Counted from the stretch's first letter, positions 8,193 to 18,087 are shown. The stretch: DNA of 41,803 nt from Candidatus Acetothermia bacterium (GCA_022684035.1 JAJHSB010000040.1:1-41803); one strand, 5' to 3'. Translations and numbers: made by a program. The notes: generated by a model from the sequence alone, not told the origin.

Positions 8193-9095
8193 ATTGACAT
8201 TTGACCGGCATCGGCCGACGCTAACTGTTGCAGATCAGCGACTAACCGTGTCGTTAACAAGATTTTGTTATGTAATACGGTGAAGTTCTCTGCAGTAGGA
8301 TCAAGCACACCGTCGCGCATTCCTTCCAACCCAGTACGCACAATAGTAAGCGGAGTACGTAATTCATGTGACACCGCACTGATCAGCTGTTGTTTGCTCT
8401 CTTCTGCTTGTTCCAAACTTGCAGCCATTGCGTTGAATGACTTGCCTAAACGACCTAATTCATCGTCACTATGTATCACTACGCGTTTACTGAGTTGACC
8501 CAGAGCAATTTGGTGAGTAGCAACAGCAAGTTTACGTAGCGGTCCGGTAAACTGTCGTAATAAGATGACACTGAGTAATATTCCTATTCCACCAGCGATA
8601 AAAGCAACGATCCAAAGAGAGCGGTTTACTGTCCTGAGAAAATGTTGTTCCAGCAACCCTTGCCACGGAGCACGCTTCAGTGGGAGCACTATACCAACGA
8701 TCGCTTCTCTTACTCTTATTGGCAATCCTCTCGCCAGTTCTTCTTGTGATAGAGTATCTCTCCTATCCAGCGCGCTTCAGGTGCAATCACCACCGCTCCT
8801 GCGGAGTCGGCCAGCAAAATGGCCAATGGTATGGATGTTGTCTACCGATGAGGCGATCTAACCCTTCCCAACCACCTGTGTGACGGTAATATTCCTCCAG
8901 GAAACGAGCTACTACCACATCATGACGGCGTAATTCCCGCAGGGTAAAGTTGGCGAACGCACGGTCAACAGTGACGTTAACGAAAAATAATCCCAGACCT
9001 ACGGTAAGGAGAATGATCAACGCAAAGGAAAGAAGAATCTTGAGCTGAAAGGATAGTTTGCGAACAACGGGATCAATTGTGGTCTCCTGACGCAA
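8150..9095 (-). pseudogene. Sensor histidine kinase, frameshifted and truncated
   Basis: Reading from 9095: a transmembrane helix (FQLKILLSFALIILLTVGLGLFFV), a sensor region, a second helix (WIVAFIAGGIGILLSVILL), a HAMP linker and a HisKA dimerisation box (LISAVSHELRTPLTIV) with the phospho-acceptor His. Continuity needs two shifts of frame, near 8822 and near 8757. In the middle frame a sensible stretch ILLADSAGAVVIAPEARW is encoded. The catalytic HATPase domain is missing: the coding sense ends at about 8155, where the Spy-like gene begins. It cannot make an active kinase. Confidence 0.85.
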
Positions 9096-9336
9096 ATTTA
9101 TATCCCACTCCGAAGACGGTACTCACAAAGCGCGGTGAATTAGGATTAGGCTCGATCTTTTGTCGTAATCGTTTAATGTGAGAGTCAATCGAACGTTCAA
9201 AGGTTTCATACGTTGATCCGCGCAGTGCTTCTTCTCCATCTCTGGCAATATAGGTCTTAAATCCTTCACGCTTTAAGTAAGCTTCCACTATGTGGATGAT
9301 CATCTTTTCATCGTCAACGATCAAAATTCGATTCAT
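9073..9336 (-). pseudogene. OmpR-type response regulator with internal deletion
   Basis: The 87-residue ORF starts like a receiver domain ([19 protein letters not shown], with the DD acidic pair) and after residue 38 jumps to the end of a winged-helix DNA-binding domain ([25 protein letters not shown]). About 130-140 codons are missing, including the phospho-Asp and the Lys/Thr switch residues. The frame is kept across the junction, near the sequence encoding EEALRG, so a deletion between short homologies is plausible. It overlaps the kinase start by 23 bases, as in a normal two-gene operon. Confidence 0.88.
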
Positions 9337-9346
9337 TGTCTTTCTA

Positions 9347-9666
9347 TTATAGCCAAGGACTACTACCTCGTCTGTACGTAGAATGCCAGGGCACGAACGG
9401 CATTTTAGCGCCTAAGATCATGCCTCCGATGGTTTGATACACATGGTTGACTGCTGGTACGTACACGCACACCGGGTAGGTCCCCTCTTCACGTTGCTTT
9501 TGGTATCGGCTTACATCACTCCACCTGCCCGAATCACCTGCAATCCGCAGTCAGTCACTCCTTTAACTTCTAATTGAGGATGATCGCGCGCCTGATCAAA
9601 CTTTTCCCCCAGCACTTTCCCTGTCGACTCAATTAGATTGTCGTGATCAATAAGTATGCAAGTCAA
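9347..9666 (-). pseudogene. Unidentified gene remnant upstream of the response regulator
   Basis: Two protein-like minus-strand frames abut here. The first (TTG 9666 to stop 9511) reads TCILIDHDNLIESTGKVLGE...VTDCGLQVIRAGG. The second, shifted by two bases, continues as RYQKQREEGTYPVCVYVPAV...[15 protein letters not shown] and stops at 9347. Fused, they look like one decayed protein end with a single frameshift near 9520. I do not recognise the family. It may be an upstream operon partner of the dead two-component pair. Confidence 0.45.
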
Positions 9667-9685
9667 CTATTATCGGTGATGATAG

Positions 9686-9714
9686 TTGTTATACAATCAT
9701 AATCATGTTATACT
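9686..9714 (+). promoter_or_regulatory. Promoter for the EF-G paralogue
   Basis: -35 TTGTTA, 17-bp spacer, TG extended element, -10 TATACT. Start near 9722 would leave a leader of about 218 nt before the ATG at 9940. A second TATACT at 9907-9912 lacks a -35. Confidence 0.55.
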
Positions 9715-9939
9715 ACTACGTTTAATCAGATGGTTCCGCACAGTTAAGGTAAGGTAACCCCATCGGAGAAGAAAGATCGTATCTCGCACAGGCGTAGCGA
9801 ACAGCGAAAGAGAGAAAAACGAAGGAAATCGCGAGAGGAGTGCCTCGTATAACCACCCCTCACCTTGCCTGAAGTGTGAGGAGCCGATAAGATAAACGAG
9901 GTTTAGTATACTCTACGCGATTTTGGGGAGGATTGAAGT
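9715..9939 (+). other. Long 5' leader of the EF-G paralogue
   Basis: No ORF is convincing. A short hairpin CCTCAC/GTGAGG lies at about 9858-9882, and the motif CCTTGCCTGAAGTGTGAGGA there recurs with one change in the atpC upstream region (minus strand, about 3475-3495). A regulatory leader or small RNA is possible, but I see no known class. Confidence 0.35.
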
Positions 9940-11907
9940 ATGGAAAATAGGCACAGCATCTGTTTGGTAGGACATTCCAGTACGGGAAAATCTACTTTAG
10001 CGGCGATGATGCTTGCTAAGAGTGGAATTACCACACCTATCTCTTTCGATCCATCAAAAGAGGAAAAGGATAACGGTTATTCTATCGATTTAGGGATCGG
10101 CTCTTTTCAATGGAAGAACGCGCTGTTTACTATCTTGGATGCACCGGGAGGAGCAGAATTCATCGAAGAGGTATACAAGGGCGTCACCGTTGCTGATCTT
10201 AACTTGCTTGTCATTCATGCAGAAAAAGGGATAGAGGTTGTAACGGAACGGGCATGGGAAATAATCTCTGAATCATCGCTGCCAGCGATCGTATTTGTTA
10301 ATCAACTGGATAGAGAGAACGCTGATTTTGAGAAGATTCTATCTTCGCTTAAAGAAGAATCCGCGCGAAAATTCGTTGCCCTGCAACTCCCAATCTTCGA
10401 AGAAGGAAGATTCGTCGGCCTGATCGATCTACTGACTAATAAGGCGCTCTATTTAGATGATAGATCTAAGAAAGATGTGCCGAAATTTTTGCAGGAGAAA
10501 GCAAGCAAGTGGCGGGAAGTAATGTTGGATGAAATATGCTCACTGGATGATGAGCTGATGAGGAAGTTTCTGGAAGAGGAAGAGATCAGCCCGCAAGAGC
10601 TTTACACCATACTTAAACAGGGCATCGCTACTGGTGCAGTGACAGCGGTTCTTTGTGGTTCGGTCGCTGTTGATCATGGAATAGACCTATTGATGGATAC
10701 TCTTCTTATGCTGACTCCGGCAGTTACTGCTTCGGCGAAAGATGACTTTGCCGGCCTTATCTTCAATATAACTGCTGATCCATATTTAGGGCAATTGCGC
10801 TATCTCAAGCTTCTCAGTGGTTCCATATCACCGGGAACAAGCTGCTTTGATCTTCACACCGGGGGGAAAAAGACGTTGCAGGATATCTACTCGTTCAACG
10901 GAACGAAAGAGGTGAAGGTGACGAGCGCTGGTCCAGGAGAGATAGTTGCGTTAGGAAAACTGGAATCACTCGATATCTTTACCACCATTGCAGCAAAGAG
11001 TGATTATACACCTGTTGCTACTCTTTCGTTCCCAAAACCAGGGTATGCTCGAGCAGTTATTCCAAAGAGCCAGTCTGATGTGGAGAAGATGAGTACAGCG
11101 ATAAAAGAGCTTGTTAATACAAAGAAAACGCTTAAATTTGAGCGTGATCCGGTCACCCATGAAAATATACTGTGGGGAATGGGTGATATTCATCTTGCTG
11201 TCTTTATTGCACGCCTTAAGAATCGCTACAATGTCTTCTTGGATATGGCTCGTCCCCGCATTCCATATAAAGAGACGATTCAGAAGGAGGCTACAGCACA
11301 GTATCGTCATAAAAAACAGAGCGGTGGTCGCGGACAATTTGGGGAGGTCTTCTTGAGTATTAAACCACTGGCGCGCGATACAGGGTTCCAATTTATCGAT
11401 GCGATCAAAGGCGCATCGATCCCAGGACAGTACATCCCCGGTGTAGAAAAGGGCGTCATCGAAGCGATGGAACAGGGAGTCTTAGCCCAATTTCCGGTAG
11501 TCGATGTTGCGGCAACCGTATTTGATGGTAAATTTCACCCTGTTGACTCTTCGGAATTGGCATTTAAACTTGCAGCGAGCCGCGCATTTAAACTGGCTAT
11601 GGAGCAAGCTCAACCTGTGATATTAGAGCCGACTGTGAACTTGACTGTGCGAACGCCTGAGCTATACACCGGCGATATTATCAGTGATTTGAATAGTCGG
11701 CGGGGGAAGATTCTCGGAATGGAGCCAATGGGGAAAATAACCACGATCAATGCAAAGGTACCGCTTGCTGAACTGCAAACTTATTCTCCTGATCTTAAAT
11801 CTCTTACCCAAGGACGAGCAACGTTTTGGATAGAACCGGATACGTATCAGCCTGTTCCTGCTAATCTCCAGCAAGAGATCATCAACAAATCCAAAAAAGA
11901 AGAATGA
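9940..11907 (+). CDS. EF-G-like translational GTPase (EF-G2 type)
   Basis: 655 residues, somewhat shorter than canonical EF-G (about 690-700). G1 is GHSSTGKST at 11-19, G3 is DAPG at 67-70 in place of DTPG and G4 is NQLD at 121-124 in place of NKxD. Domain IV keeps SGGRGQFGEV and the C-terminal region has EPMGKITTINAKVPLAEL. These changes are typical of the EF-G2 paralogues, whose role (recycling, stress or an uncharacterised function) is less clear than translocation. The start is ATG 9940 after a GGGGAGG SD. Its stop overlaps the next start by four bases (ATGA). No ribosomal genes are near. Confidence 0.88.
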   Translation: MENRHSICLVGHSSTGKSTLAAMMLAKSGITTPISFDPSKEEKDNGYSIDLGIGSFQWKNALFTILDAPGGAEFIEEVYKGVTVADLNLLVIHAEKGIEVVTERAWEIISESSLPAIVFVNQLDRENADFEKILSSLKEESARKFVALQLPIFEEGRFVGLIDLLTNKALYLDDRSKKDVPKFLQEKASKWREVMLDEICSLDDELMRKFLEEEEISPQELYTILKQGIATGAVTAVLCGSVAVDHGIDLLMDTLLMLTPAVTASAKDDFAGLIFNITADPYLGQLRYLKLLSGSISPGTSCFDLHTGGKKTLQDIYSFNGTKEVKVTSAGPGEIVALGKLESLDIFTTIAAKSDYTPVATLSFPKPGYARAVIPKSQSDVEKMSTAIKELVNTKKTLKFERDPVTHENILWGMGDIHLAVFIARLKNRYNVFLDMARPRIPYKETIQKEATAQYRHKKQSGGRGQFGEVFLSIKPLARDTGFQFIDAIKGASIPGQYIPGVEKGVIEAMEQGVLAQFPVVDVAATVFDGKFHPVDSSELAFKLAASRAFKLAMEQAQPVILEPTVNLTVRTPELYTGDIISDLNSRRGKILGMEPMGKITTINAKVPLAELQTYSPDLKSLTQGRATFWIEPDTYQPVPANLQQEIINKSKKEE

Positions 11908-12560
11908 ACGTCTCTCACTATATGCAGCGCGATGTGATCACAGTCTCCGTTGATACGCCGATTAATAAAGCCAAGGCGATCATGGACGAGAACAATTTCG
12001 GGTTGGTCTTTGTTATCGATAAAGATACCACCTTTACCGGGTTTATCTCTCAGGGCATGTTCAAAGAGATAAAGGATTGGGAGACCCCGGTGGAAAAACT
12101 GGCAATGCCGACTCGGTTTACTATTTCCCCCACGGAAACGATTGAGAAAGCAGCGTGGATTATGCACGCAAATCGCCTCGTTCTGCTTCCTGTAGTGGAG
12201 GAGAATCGACTGGTAGGGATTATGACTCAGCTCAACGTGCTGGCGGCACTTGCTAATATGGCAGGAATCGGCCTGGGCAGTATGCGGATCACGCTCAAAA
12301 TCCGTCCGGAGACTGATGATCTTTACCGAGTGCTGGAAGTTCTTAATCAGTTTCAAGGCAAGGTGATCAGTCTATTACGCGCGGGAGAGGCGAATGAAGA
12401 ATATGAAAGAGTGATCATCAGGGTGCAACAGATAGAGGATAAAGAGGCGTTACAAACAAAATTGGAAGCGATATTACGTGAAAGTCGAGCATCAAAGAGT
12501 GATAAGGCAGAAGTCAAGCGTATAGATAATCAAGTACCAGAAGTGTGTGATGCACAGTAA
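11904..12560 (+). CDS. CBS-pair and ACT domain protein (AcuB-like)
   Basis: 218 residues: two CBS motifs (residues 3-60 and 70-125, with MQRDVITVSVDTPINKA and LPVVEENRLVGIMTQLN), then an ACT-like domain (about 130-195, MRITLKIRPETDDLYRVLEVL). This is the AcuB layout, in which CBS pairs bind adenine nucleotides and ACT domains bind small metabolites. The target is unknown. Its ATG overlaps the EF-G paralogue stop, so the two are co-translated and perhaps functionally linked. The last 25 residues are charged and low in complexity. Confidence 0.82.
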   Translation: MNVSHYMQRDVITVSVDTPINKAKAIMDENNFGLVFVIDKDTTFTGFISQGMFKEIKDWETPVEKLAMPTRFTISPTETIEKAAWIMHANRLVLLPVVEENRLVGIMTQLNVLAALANMAGIGLGSMRITLKIRPETDDLYRVLEVLNQFQGKVISLLRAGEANEEYERVIIRVQQIEDKEALQTKLEAILRESRASKSDKAEVKRIDNQVPEVCDAQ

Positions 12561-12622
12561 GTCGCTTCCTTACTTATGCCCTTTGCAACGAAATACTTTC
12601 GTCTTTGCGCATGATTTAGAAT

Positions 12623-13999
12623 TTAGATACCTAAAAGAATAACTCCTGCGCTACGCAGTGATGCTAATGTGGAGTCCTTAACTCTTACTCGCGCTTTCAC
12701 GCCTTCTTGCTCATAATGTTGATTGAGCACACGTCCTGCTCGATGCATCTGCTCCAACACCCCTAAACAGCGGAACGGAAAGAGAAGATTCATTTCGCTC
12801 TCTCCTTGAGTCAATAATAGGGCGATCTTATTATGCAGAGATTCGAGATTAATCTTCTGCGCAGCGGAGATCGAAACTGAATTGGCAAATAATGATGAAC
12901 AGGGAAGTGAATTTACCGGCAGAAGGTCGATCTTGTTGATCACCGTAATCATCGGTGGTCTTTGTTCCTCATCAGTGAATATCTCTTCATCGAGTATCTT
13001 CATAACGGCAGCGTGTTGGTCTGAACAAGAGGGATTTGCTCCATCGAGAATATGGAGCAGTAAATCGGCGTTACGCACTGCTTCCAGTGTCGCGGCAAAT
13101 GCCGGGATCAGGCTGGGCGGCAGATCACGGATAAATCCTACTGTATCGATAAAGAGTACTGGTCGCCCATCAGCCAAAGCAGCCCGTCGCACCATCGTCT
13201 CTAAAGTGGCAAAGAGTTTATCTTCCACAAAACTATGTTCATCACCACATAGCACGTTCAACAAAGTTGATTTTCCGCTGTTGGTATAACCGACGAGCGT
13301 AATTTGGGGCAGAGTAGAACTACGGCGTAACTTGCCGCGTAGTTCCCGCTCTCGTTTGACTTTGAGCAACTTCTGCTTGATCAGATGAAGACGATCGGCG
13401 ATCTTCTGGCGATCTGTCTCCAGCTTTGTTTCACCGGGGCCACGTGTCCCTATTCCTCCGCCTAATCTGGTTAGTGCCTTTCCCCATCCGCGCAACCGCG
13501 TATGTAAATACTCTAACTGGGCTAACTCCACTTGTAATTGTGCCTCTTTAGTCGTTGCTCGCTGGGCAAAGATATCCATGATCAACTGTGGACGGTCGAT
13601 GATCTTTAAACCTATCTTCTCTTCTAAATTACGTGCCTGGGCAGGAGAGAGTGGATCGTTAAAGATGATGACATCGGCATTGAGAGTCACAGCAGCGGCC
13701 TTTATTTCCTCGACTTTCCCGCGCCCGATAAAAAAGGCAGGATCAATACGATCTCGTTGCTGAGTTATAACAGCGAGGGTCGGTATACCGGCTGTCTCTG
13801 CCAGCGCCTCCAATTCGGTCGGTCTTTCACGGCGGTCCCTTTCTGAGTAGTGGGAAGTATAAAGGTCGACAAGGATTGCTCGTTCAATTCCATAAACTCG
13901 CGCTCGTTCGCCCAGATAGTCTTCCACTAACCGGTGCTCACCGCTTAGCTGATCGACCAGCTCTTCGTCTTTATCGGCAAACTTCTTCTCTTCTTTCAA
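12623..13999 (-). CDS. hflX: Ribosome-associated GTPase HflX
   Basis: HflX splits stalled ribosomes during stress. The 458 residues contain the N-terminal HflX domain (FFIGRGKVEEIK, FNDPLSPAQARNLE), the glycine-rich GGGIGTRGPGETKLE at 180-194, and a G domain with GYTNSGKS at 237-244, DTVGF at 285-289 and NKID at 355-358. The start is TTG at 13999 with GGGAG six bases upstream. It overlaps murA by 29 bp, so it is the last gene of the rho-murA-hflX group. Confidence 0.96.
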   Translation of the reverse strand: MKEEKKFADKDEELVDQLSGEHRLVEDYLGERARVYGIERAILVDLYTSHYSERDRRERPTELEALAETAGIPTLAVITQQRDRIDPAFFIGRGKVEEIKAAAVTLNADVIIFNDPLSPAQARNLEEKIGLKIIDRPQLIMDIFAQRATTKEAQLQVELAQLEYLHTRLRGWGKALTRLGGGIGTRGPGETKLETDRQKIADRLHLIKQKLLKVKRERELRGKLRRSSTLPQITLVGYTNSGKSTLLNVLCGDEHSFVEDKLFATLETMVRRAALADGRPVLFIDTVGFIRDLPPSLIPAFAATLEAVRNADLLLHILDGANPSCSDQHAAVMKILDEEIFTDEEQRPPMITVINKIDLLPVNSLPCSSLFANSVSISAAQKINLESLHNKIALLLTQGESEMNLLFPFRCLGVLEQMHRAGRVLNQHYEQEGVKARVRVKDSTLASLRSAGVILLGI

Positions 14000-15233
14000 T
14001 CTGTGCTCCCAGAGCAGCGAGTTTATTCACAATATCAGTATATCCACGATCAATCTGACTTGCATCTTCAATCTCTGTCTCTCCGTCAGCGGCTAATCCG
14101 GCAAGAACCAGAGCCGCCCCGGCGCGAATATCTGGGGTTCTGACTTTTGTTCCGTGAAGTCGCTTAACACCGGTAATATTTATTCTTTGACCGATCGTCT
14201 GAATATCGGCGCCGAGACGGACAAGTTCAACAACATAAGCAAACCGGCGTTCAAAGACCGTCTCGTTTATCATGCTTGTACCACGCGCAAGTGTGAGAAA
14301 GGCTGCCATCGGCGCTTGTAAGTCAGTCGGAAAACCAGGGTAAGGCATCGTCACAATATTGACTGCTTCTGAACACCCTTCACTGAATGCTGTGATTGAC
14401 TCATCTTTTATCTGTAGCTTTACACCAGCTTCCTGGAGCTTGCTGATTAAGGCAGTAAGGTGATTGGCAATCGCTCCTTTAACTTCTACTGTACCTCTCG
14501 TTATCCCTCCTGCAAGCAAGTATGTACCGGCCTCAATACGATCCGGAATGATTTCATGTTCTACTCCGGTCAATTCTCTCACTCCTGTTACTCTGATCTC
14601 CTGATCGCACAGCTCGATCTGTGCTCCCATCTTTTGCAACATCGCGATGAGATCAAGTACCTCTGGTTCCTTGGCAGGGTTACGAATAGACGTCTCTTCG
14701 ACAGCGAGTGTCGCTGCCATGATCAGATTCTCGGTCGCTCCGACTGAGGGGTAGTTGAGATAGATCGATCTTCCCTGCAGACGCTGCGCAGTAGCGTGGA
14801 TTATCCCCTGTCGTTCTTCTATCTCTGCTCCCATTCTCTGTAGTCCTTGCAGATGAAGGTCTACAGGTCGGGAGCCGATAGTACATCCACCGGGCAAAGG
14901 GACGATTGCTTCGCCCAGACGAGCGAGAAGCGGACCGATGACGAAGAAAGAAGCGCGCATGCGGCGCACTAATTCATACGGAGCCTCCCGCTGCAAGGAA
15001 TCTCCGTTTTCAATGCGAACGGTTCCTTCTCCCAAAACCTCGACTCTCTTGCCCAACGCCGTTATCATTGCGGTCATCGTTGTAACATCACTAATCGCCG
15101 GTATACGATGGAGAAGGACGGGTTTATCAGTGAGCAATGATGCAGCAAATGCAGGCAAAGCAGCGTTCTTTGCTCCTTGCACACTGACTTGGCCGATTAA
15201 TCGCCGTCCGCCGGTTATGACCAATCTATCCAC
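13971..15233 (-). CDS. murA: UDP-N-acetylglucosamine 1-carboxyvinyltransferase
   Basis: Transfers enolpyruvate from PEP to UDP-GlcNAc, the first committed step of peptidoglycan synthesis. 420 residues, family-typical. K22/N23 lie in GAKNAALP, and the PEP-binding Cys is C117 in PGGCTIGSRPVDLH, so the enzyme should be fosfomycin-sensitive by family knowledge. The start is GTG at 15233, overlapping the rho stop by eight bases. A dispersed-operon arrangement with rho and hflX is seen. Confidence 0.97.
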   Translation of the reverse strand: MDRLVITGGRRLIGQVSVQGAKNAALPAFAASLLTDKPVLLHRIPAISDVTTMTAMITALGKRVEVLGEGTVRIENGDSLQREAPYELVRRMRASFFVIGPLLARLGEAIVPLPGGCTIGSRPVDLHLQGLQRMGAEIEERQGIIHATAQRLQGRSIYLNYPSVGATENLIMAATLAVEETSIRNPAKEPEVLDLIAMLQKMGAQIELCDQEIRVTGVRELTGVEHEIIPDRIEAGTYLLAGGITRGTVEVKGAIANHLTALISKLQEAGVKLQIKDESITAFSEGCSEAVNIVTMPYPGFPTDLQAPMAAFLTLARGTSMINETVFERRFAYVVELVRLGADIQTIGQRINITGVKRLHGTKVRTPDIRAGAALVLAGLAADGETEIEDASQIDRGYTDIVNKLAALGAQIERREEVCR

Positions 15234-16476
15234 TTTGCATCAATTCGAGGAATTGCTTGTTGTCTTTGGTCGCTTCCAACTTATTTTTGATAAATTCCAT
15301 TGCTGCTTGTGGATTTTCCAATTGACTGATCATCCGACGCAATATCCATATTCGCTGCATCGTCTTTGCATCGAGAAGAAGTTCTTCTTTACGTGTTCCA
15401 CTCGGTTCAATATCGATTGCCGGATAAATACGCTTGTTAGCCAACGAGCGATCGAGAATAAGTTCCATATTGCCCGTTCCTTTGAACTCTTCGAATACGA
15501 TCTGATCCAACCGGCTGCCGGTATCGACAAGCGCGGTAGCAATGATTGTCAAACTGCCACCTTCTTCAATATTGCGTGCTGCACCGAAGAACTCTTTTGG
15601 TTTGTACAGCGCTGTTGGATCCATCCCACCAGAGAGCAGCTTGCCGGAAGGAGAGATGGAGAGGTTATAAGCACGGGCCAACCGCGTGATTGAATCCATC
15701 AGAATCACCACGTCGTGTCCTGCTTCCACCAGTCGCTTTGCTTTAGCGGTGATAAGCTCGGCTATTCGCGTATGATGGCGCGGTTCTTGATCAAAGGTGG
15801 CGGCAATGACTTCGCCGCTGTTCAATGAACGGCGGAAATCGGTCACCTCTTCCGGCCGCTCGTCAACGAGCAGAACGAGAAGTTTTATTTCAGGATGGTT
15901 AGCAGTGATTCCTTTGGCGATATTCTTCAAAAGAGTTGTCTTGCCCGCTTTGGGTGGCGAGACGATCAACCCGCGCTGCCCTTTGCCGATCGGGCTGAAT
16001 AGATCAATTATTCGCGTGGATATCTCCTCGGGATTATGTTCGAGGACCAACTGTCGGTCCGGATGAAGCGGAGTCAGTTCATGAAACTCTCGTCGCTCCT
16101 GTCCACTTTTCGCTTCTTGATAGTTGATCTCATTGATCTTCAGGAGGGCGAAGTAACGTTCCTCTTTCTTTGGCGGACGGACCTGCCCACTAATTATGTC
16201 ACCGTCTCTGAGGCCGAAGCGGTTGATCTGCGCCGGAGAGACATAAATGTCGTTCTTCCCTGGAAAACAACTCTTATCACGGAGAAAGCCGTATCCATCC
16301 GGAAGAATCTCTAATATTCCTTCACTGAGATAGAGGCTGTTCTTCGCCGCACTCACTTCCATAATAGAACGGACTAAAGCATCTTTGTTCATCTGTTCTT
16401 CGATGTTGATTCCTGCACTAAGTGCAAGTTCTTTAAGTTTACTCAATTCTGCTCTCCGAAGTTCTGTTATTTCCAT
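15226..16476 (-). CDS. rho: Transcription termination factor Rho
   Basis: RNA-dependent ATPase that ends transcription. 416 residues: N-terminal helix bundle, OSB/CSD RNA-binding fold ([34 protein letters not shown]), P-loop PPKAGKTT at 174-181, Walker B in [16 protein letters not shown] and the Q-loop LSGGMDP. The start is ATG 16476 with GAGGT upstream. It lies 24 bp after the exchanger gene. The presence of Rho fits the low number of intrinsic terminators in the window. Confidence 0.98.
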   Translation of the reverse strand: MEITELRRAELSKLKELALSAGINIEEQMNKDALVRSIMEVSAAKNSLYLSEGILEILPDGYGFLRDKSCFPGKNDIYVSPAQINRFGLRDGDIISGQVRPPKKEERYFALLKINEINYQEAKSGQERREFHELTPLHPDRQLVLEHNPEEISTRIIDLFSPIGKGQRGLIVSPPKAGKTTLLKNIAKGITANHPEIKLLVLLVDERPEEVTDFRRSLNSGEVIAATFDQEPRHHTRIAELITAKAKRLVEAGHDVVILMDSITRLARAYNLSISPSGKLLSGGMDPTALYKPKEFFGAARNIEEGGSLTIIATALVDTGSRLDQIVFEEFKGTGNMELILDRSLANKRIYPAIDIEPSGTRKEELLLDAKTMQRIWILRRMISQLENPQAAMEFIKNKLEATKDNKQFLELMQSG

Positions 16477-16500
16477 GTCAATTTACCTCAAAATTTCGCC

Positions 16501-17553
16501 TTAGAAGGCGATAATATAGATACTGATTAGATATGCGATAAAAATTAAGATTGAACTTACCCCGACTCCGAAGATTCGGCGCTGCGAGCGGTAGATGATC
16601 GCGGCAATAGCGATCGTAGTGAGGATAATACTGAGCGCTCCTATCGCCAATAAGTCCGATGCTGCTCTCTCAACTGCCGGAAGAATCGCTCCGCGCCGAA
16701 GGGCTATATCAGCAAAGAATATCGTCGAGATATTGAACATATTGGATCCAAAGATATTACCGATTATCAGGTCATATGCGCCGAGTTTAGCCGCTCCAAT
16801 CGAAACGACGAGCTCTGGCAGCGAAGTGACCACTGCAACCATAATCGCACCGACAAACGAACCACAAAGACCAGTATGTACGACAATTTCATTGCTCGCA
16901 AAAGTAAGTGTAACTCCAGCGCCGAAGATCAAGATTCCGCAAAGAGTGAACCACAACACCGCACGTTGTAAACTCATCTCAACCGGGTTATTCTGCCCTC
17001 CTTCTCTTCTTTCTCCCGCAGAAGTTGCTTGGTGGATAACGGGAAATGATAGTTCTTCCCCGATATCCATTACTGCTTGTTTCTTCTCCAGGCGGTATAG
17101 GAACCACATTCCGCCTACGTATAGAGAGATGATCACCCATGAACTCGTTCCAACTCTAAAAATTTCACCGCTGGGACCGATCGTCATACCGACCATGGCA
17201 ACAGCAGTAAGGAGGATTGCCAGTACTCCGCTTGCGCTGTGATTATTGCTCACCTTAAGCAGCAACGGTCCACGTCCCAACAGAAAAAAATCGGCCACGC
17301 CAATGATGGTGATATTGAAGAGATTACTTCCTACTACATTGCCAATTGCGATCTGCGGCGCATCGATCGCTCCAGCAGTCACTGTGGCGACCAGTTCCGG
17401 TAGTGATGTGATCGTAGCAAGAAATATCAGGCCGATCCACGTTCTCCCTACATTACTCTGTTTAGCGATTATATCGCCGAATACGGCTAATTTATAACCG
17501 GCAATAATGACGATGAATGCCGCTATACTGAAAACCAGCCAGTAACTTATCAT
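16501..17553 (-). CDS. Calcium/sodium antiporter of the CaCA family (YrbG-like)
   Basis: 350 residues with about ten membrane helices in two homologous halves. The two alpha repeats are visible: TSLPELVATVTAG plus GNVVGSNLFN, and TSLPELVVSIGAA plus GNIFGSNMFN. These line the ion site in the family. A hydrophilic loop between the halves (about residues 155-195) is the usual place for regulation. The start is ATG 17553 with GGAGGT 12 bases upstream, a rather long spacing. Middle gene of the minus-strand operon. Confidence 0.92.
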   Translation of the reverse strand: MISYWLVFSIAAFIVIIAGYKLAVFGDIIAKQSNVGRTWIGLIFLATITSLPELVATVTAGAIDAPQIAIGNVVGSNLFNITIIGVADFFLLGRGPLLLKVSNNHSASGVLAILLTAVAMVGMTIGPSGEIFRVGTSSWVIISLYVGGMWFLYRLEKKQAVMDIGEELSFPVIHQATSAGERREGGQNNPVEMSLQRAVLWFTLCGILIFGAGVTLTFASNEIVVHTGLCGSFVGAIMVAVVTSLPELVVSIGAAKLGAYDLIIGNIFGSNMFNISTIFFADIALRRGAILPAVERAASDLLAIGALSIILTTIAIAAIIYRSQRRIFGVGVSSILIFIAYLISIYIIAF

Positions 17554-17585
17554 AAGTTAGCATTACCTCCGATCGTTATTTAGTT

Positions 17586-18017
17586 TTAGCTGCATAACTC
17601 AATCTTGTTCACCCGCTCAGCATGTCTGCCACCGTCAAACTGTGTATTTAACCATACTTTGACAATGCGCTCAGCGAGTGCCGGCCCCAACGTGCGAGAA
17701 CCGAGGCAAAGGACATTGGCATCATTATGTCGTACGCTCATCTCGGCTGAATAAGTGTCACTGCAATTGGCGGCTCTAATTCCGCAAGTCTTATTGGCTG
17801 TCATTGCCATACCGATACCAGTGCCACAGATGAGGATGCCTCGTTCATATTGCCCAGAAGCTACTGATTTTGCTAATCGATGCCCAATATCAGGATAATC
17901 AACCGCATGACGGGAATCAGTCCCCAAATCGACGATGTCAAGTCCTTTTAACACCGAAGCAAGCAGAGCGCGTTTGAGAGTCAATCCGGCATGATCAGAC
18001 CCAATAGCTATTTTCAT
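17586..18017 (-). CDS. rpiB: Ribose-5-phosphate isomerase B
   Basis: Interconverts ribose 5-phosphate and ribulose 5-phosphate. The 143-residue protein has the RpiB signatures KIAIGSDHAG, the active-site Cys in ILICGTGIGM and His in SVRHNDANVL. An in-frame ATG at 18029 exists (147 residues), but ATG 18017 has GGGAGA close upstream and matches the family start. With rpe at 34.5 kb it supplies part of a pentose phosphate interconversion route. Confidence 0.95.
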   Translation of the reverse strand: MKIAIGSDHAGLTLKRALLASVLKGLDIVDLGTDSRHAVDYPDIGHRLAKSVASGQYERGILICGTGIGMAMTANKTCGIRAANCSDTYSAEMSVRHNDANVLCLGSRTLGPALAERIVKVWLNTQFDGGRHAERVNKIELCS

Positions 18018-18087
18018 CGTATCTCCCATAAATACTGGATAGTTGTCGATTGTTGCGATCTTTTTAAATTGTGTAGTGATAGTTACG

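Noticed and set aside
9715-9939. Signal recognition particle RNA, 6S RNA or tRNA in the EF-G leader
   Set aside because: None of the diagnostic motifs (GGAAG tetraloop region, 6S bubble, tRNA T-arm) is present.
11847-12356. Long antisense frame under the CBS-ACT gene
   Set aside because: The composition (many His, Arg and Cys) is typical of antisense frames and the sense gene is clear.
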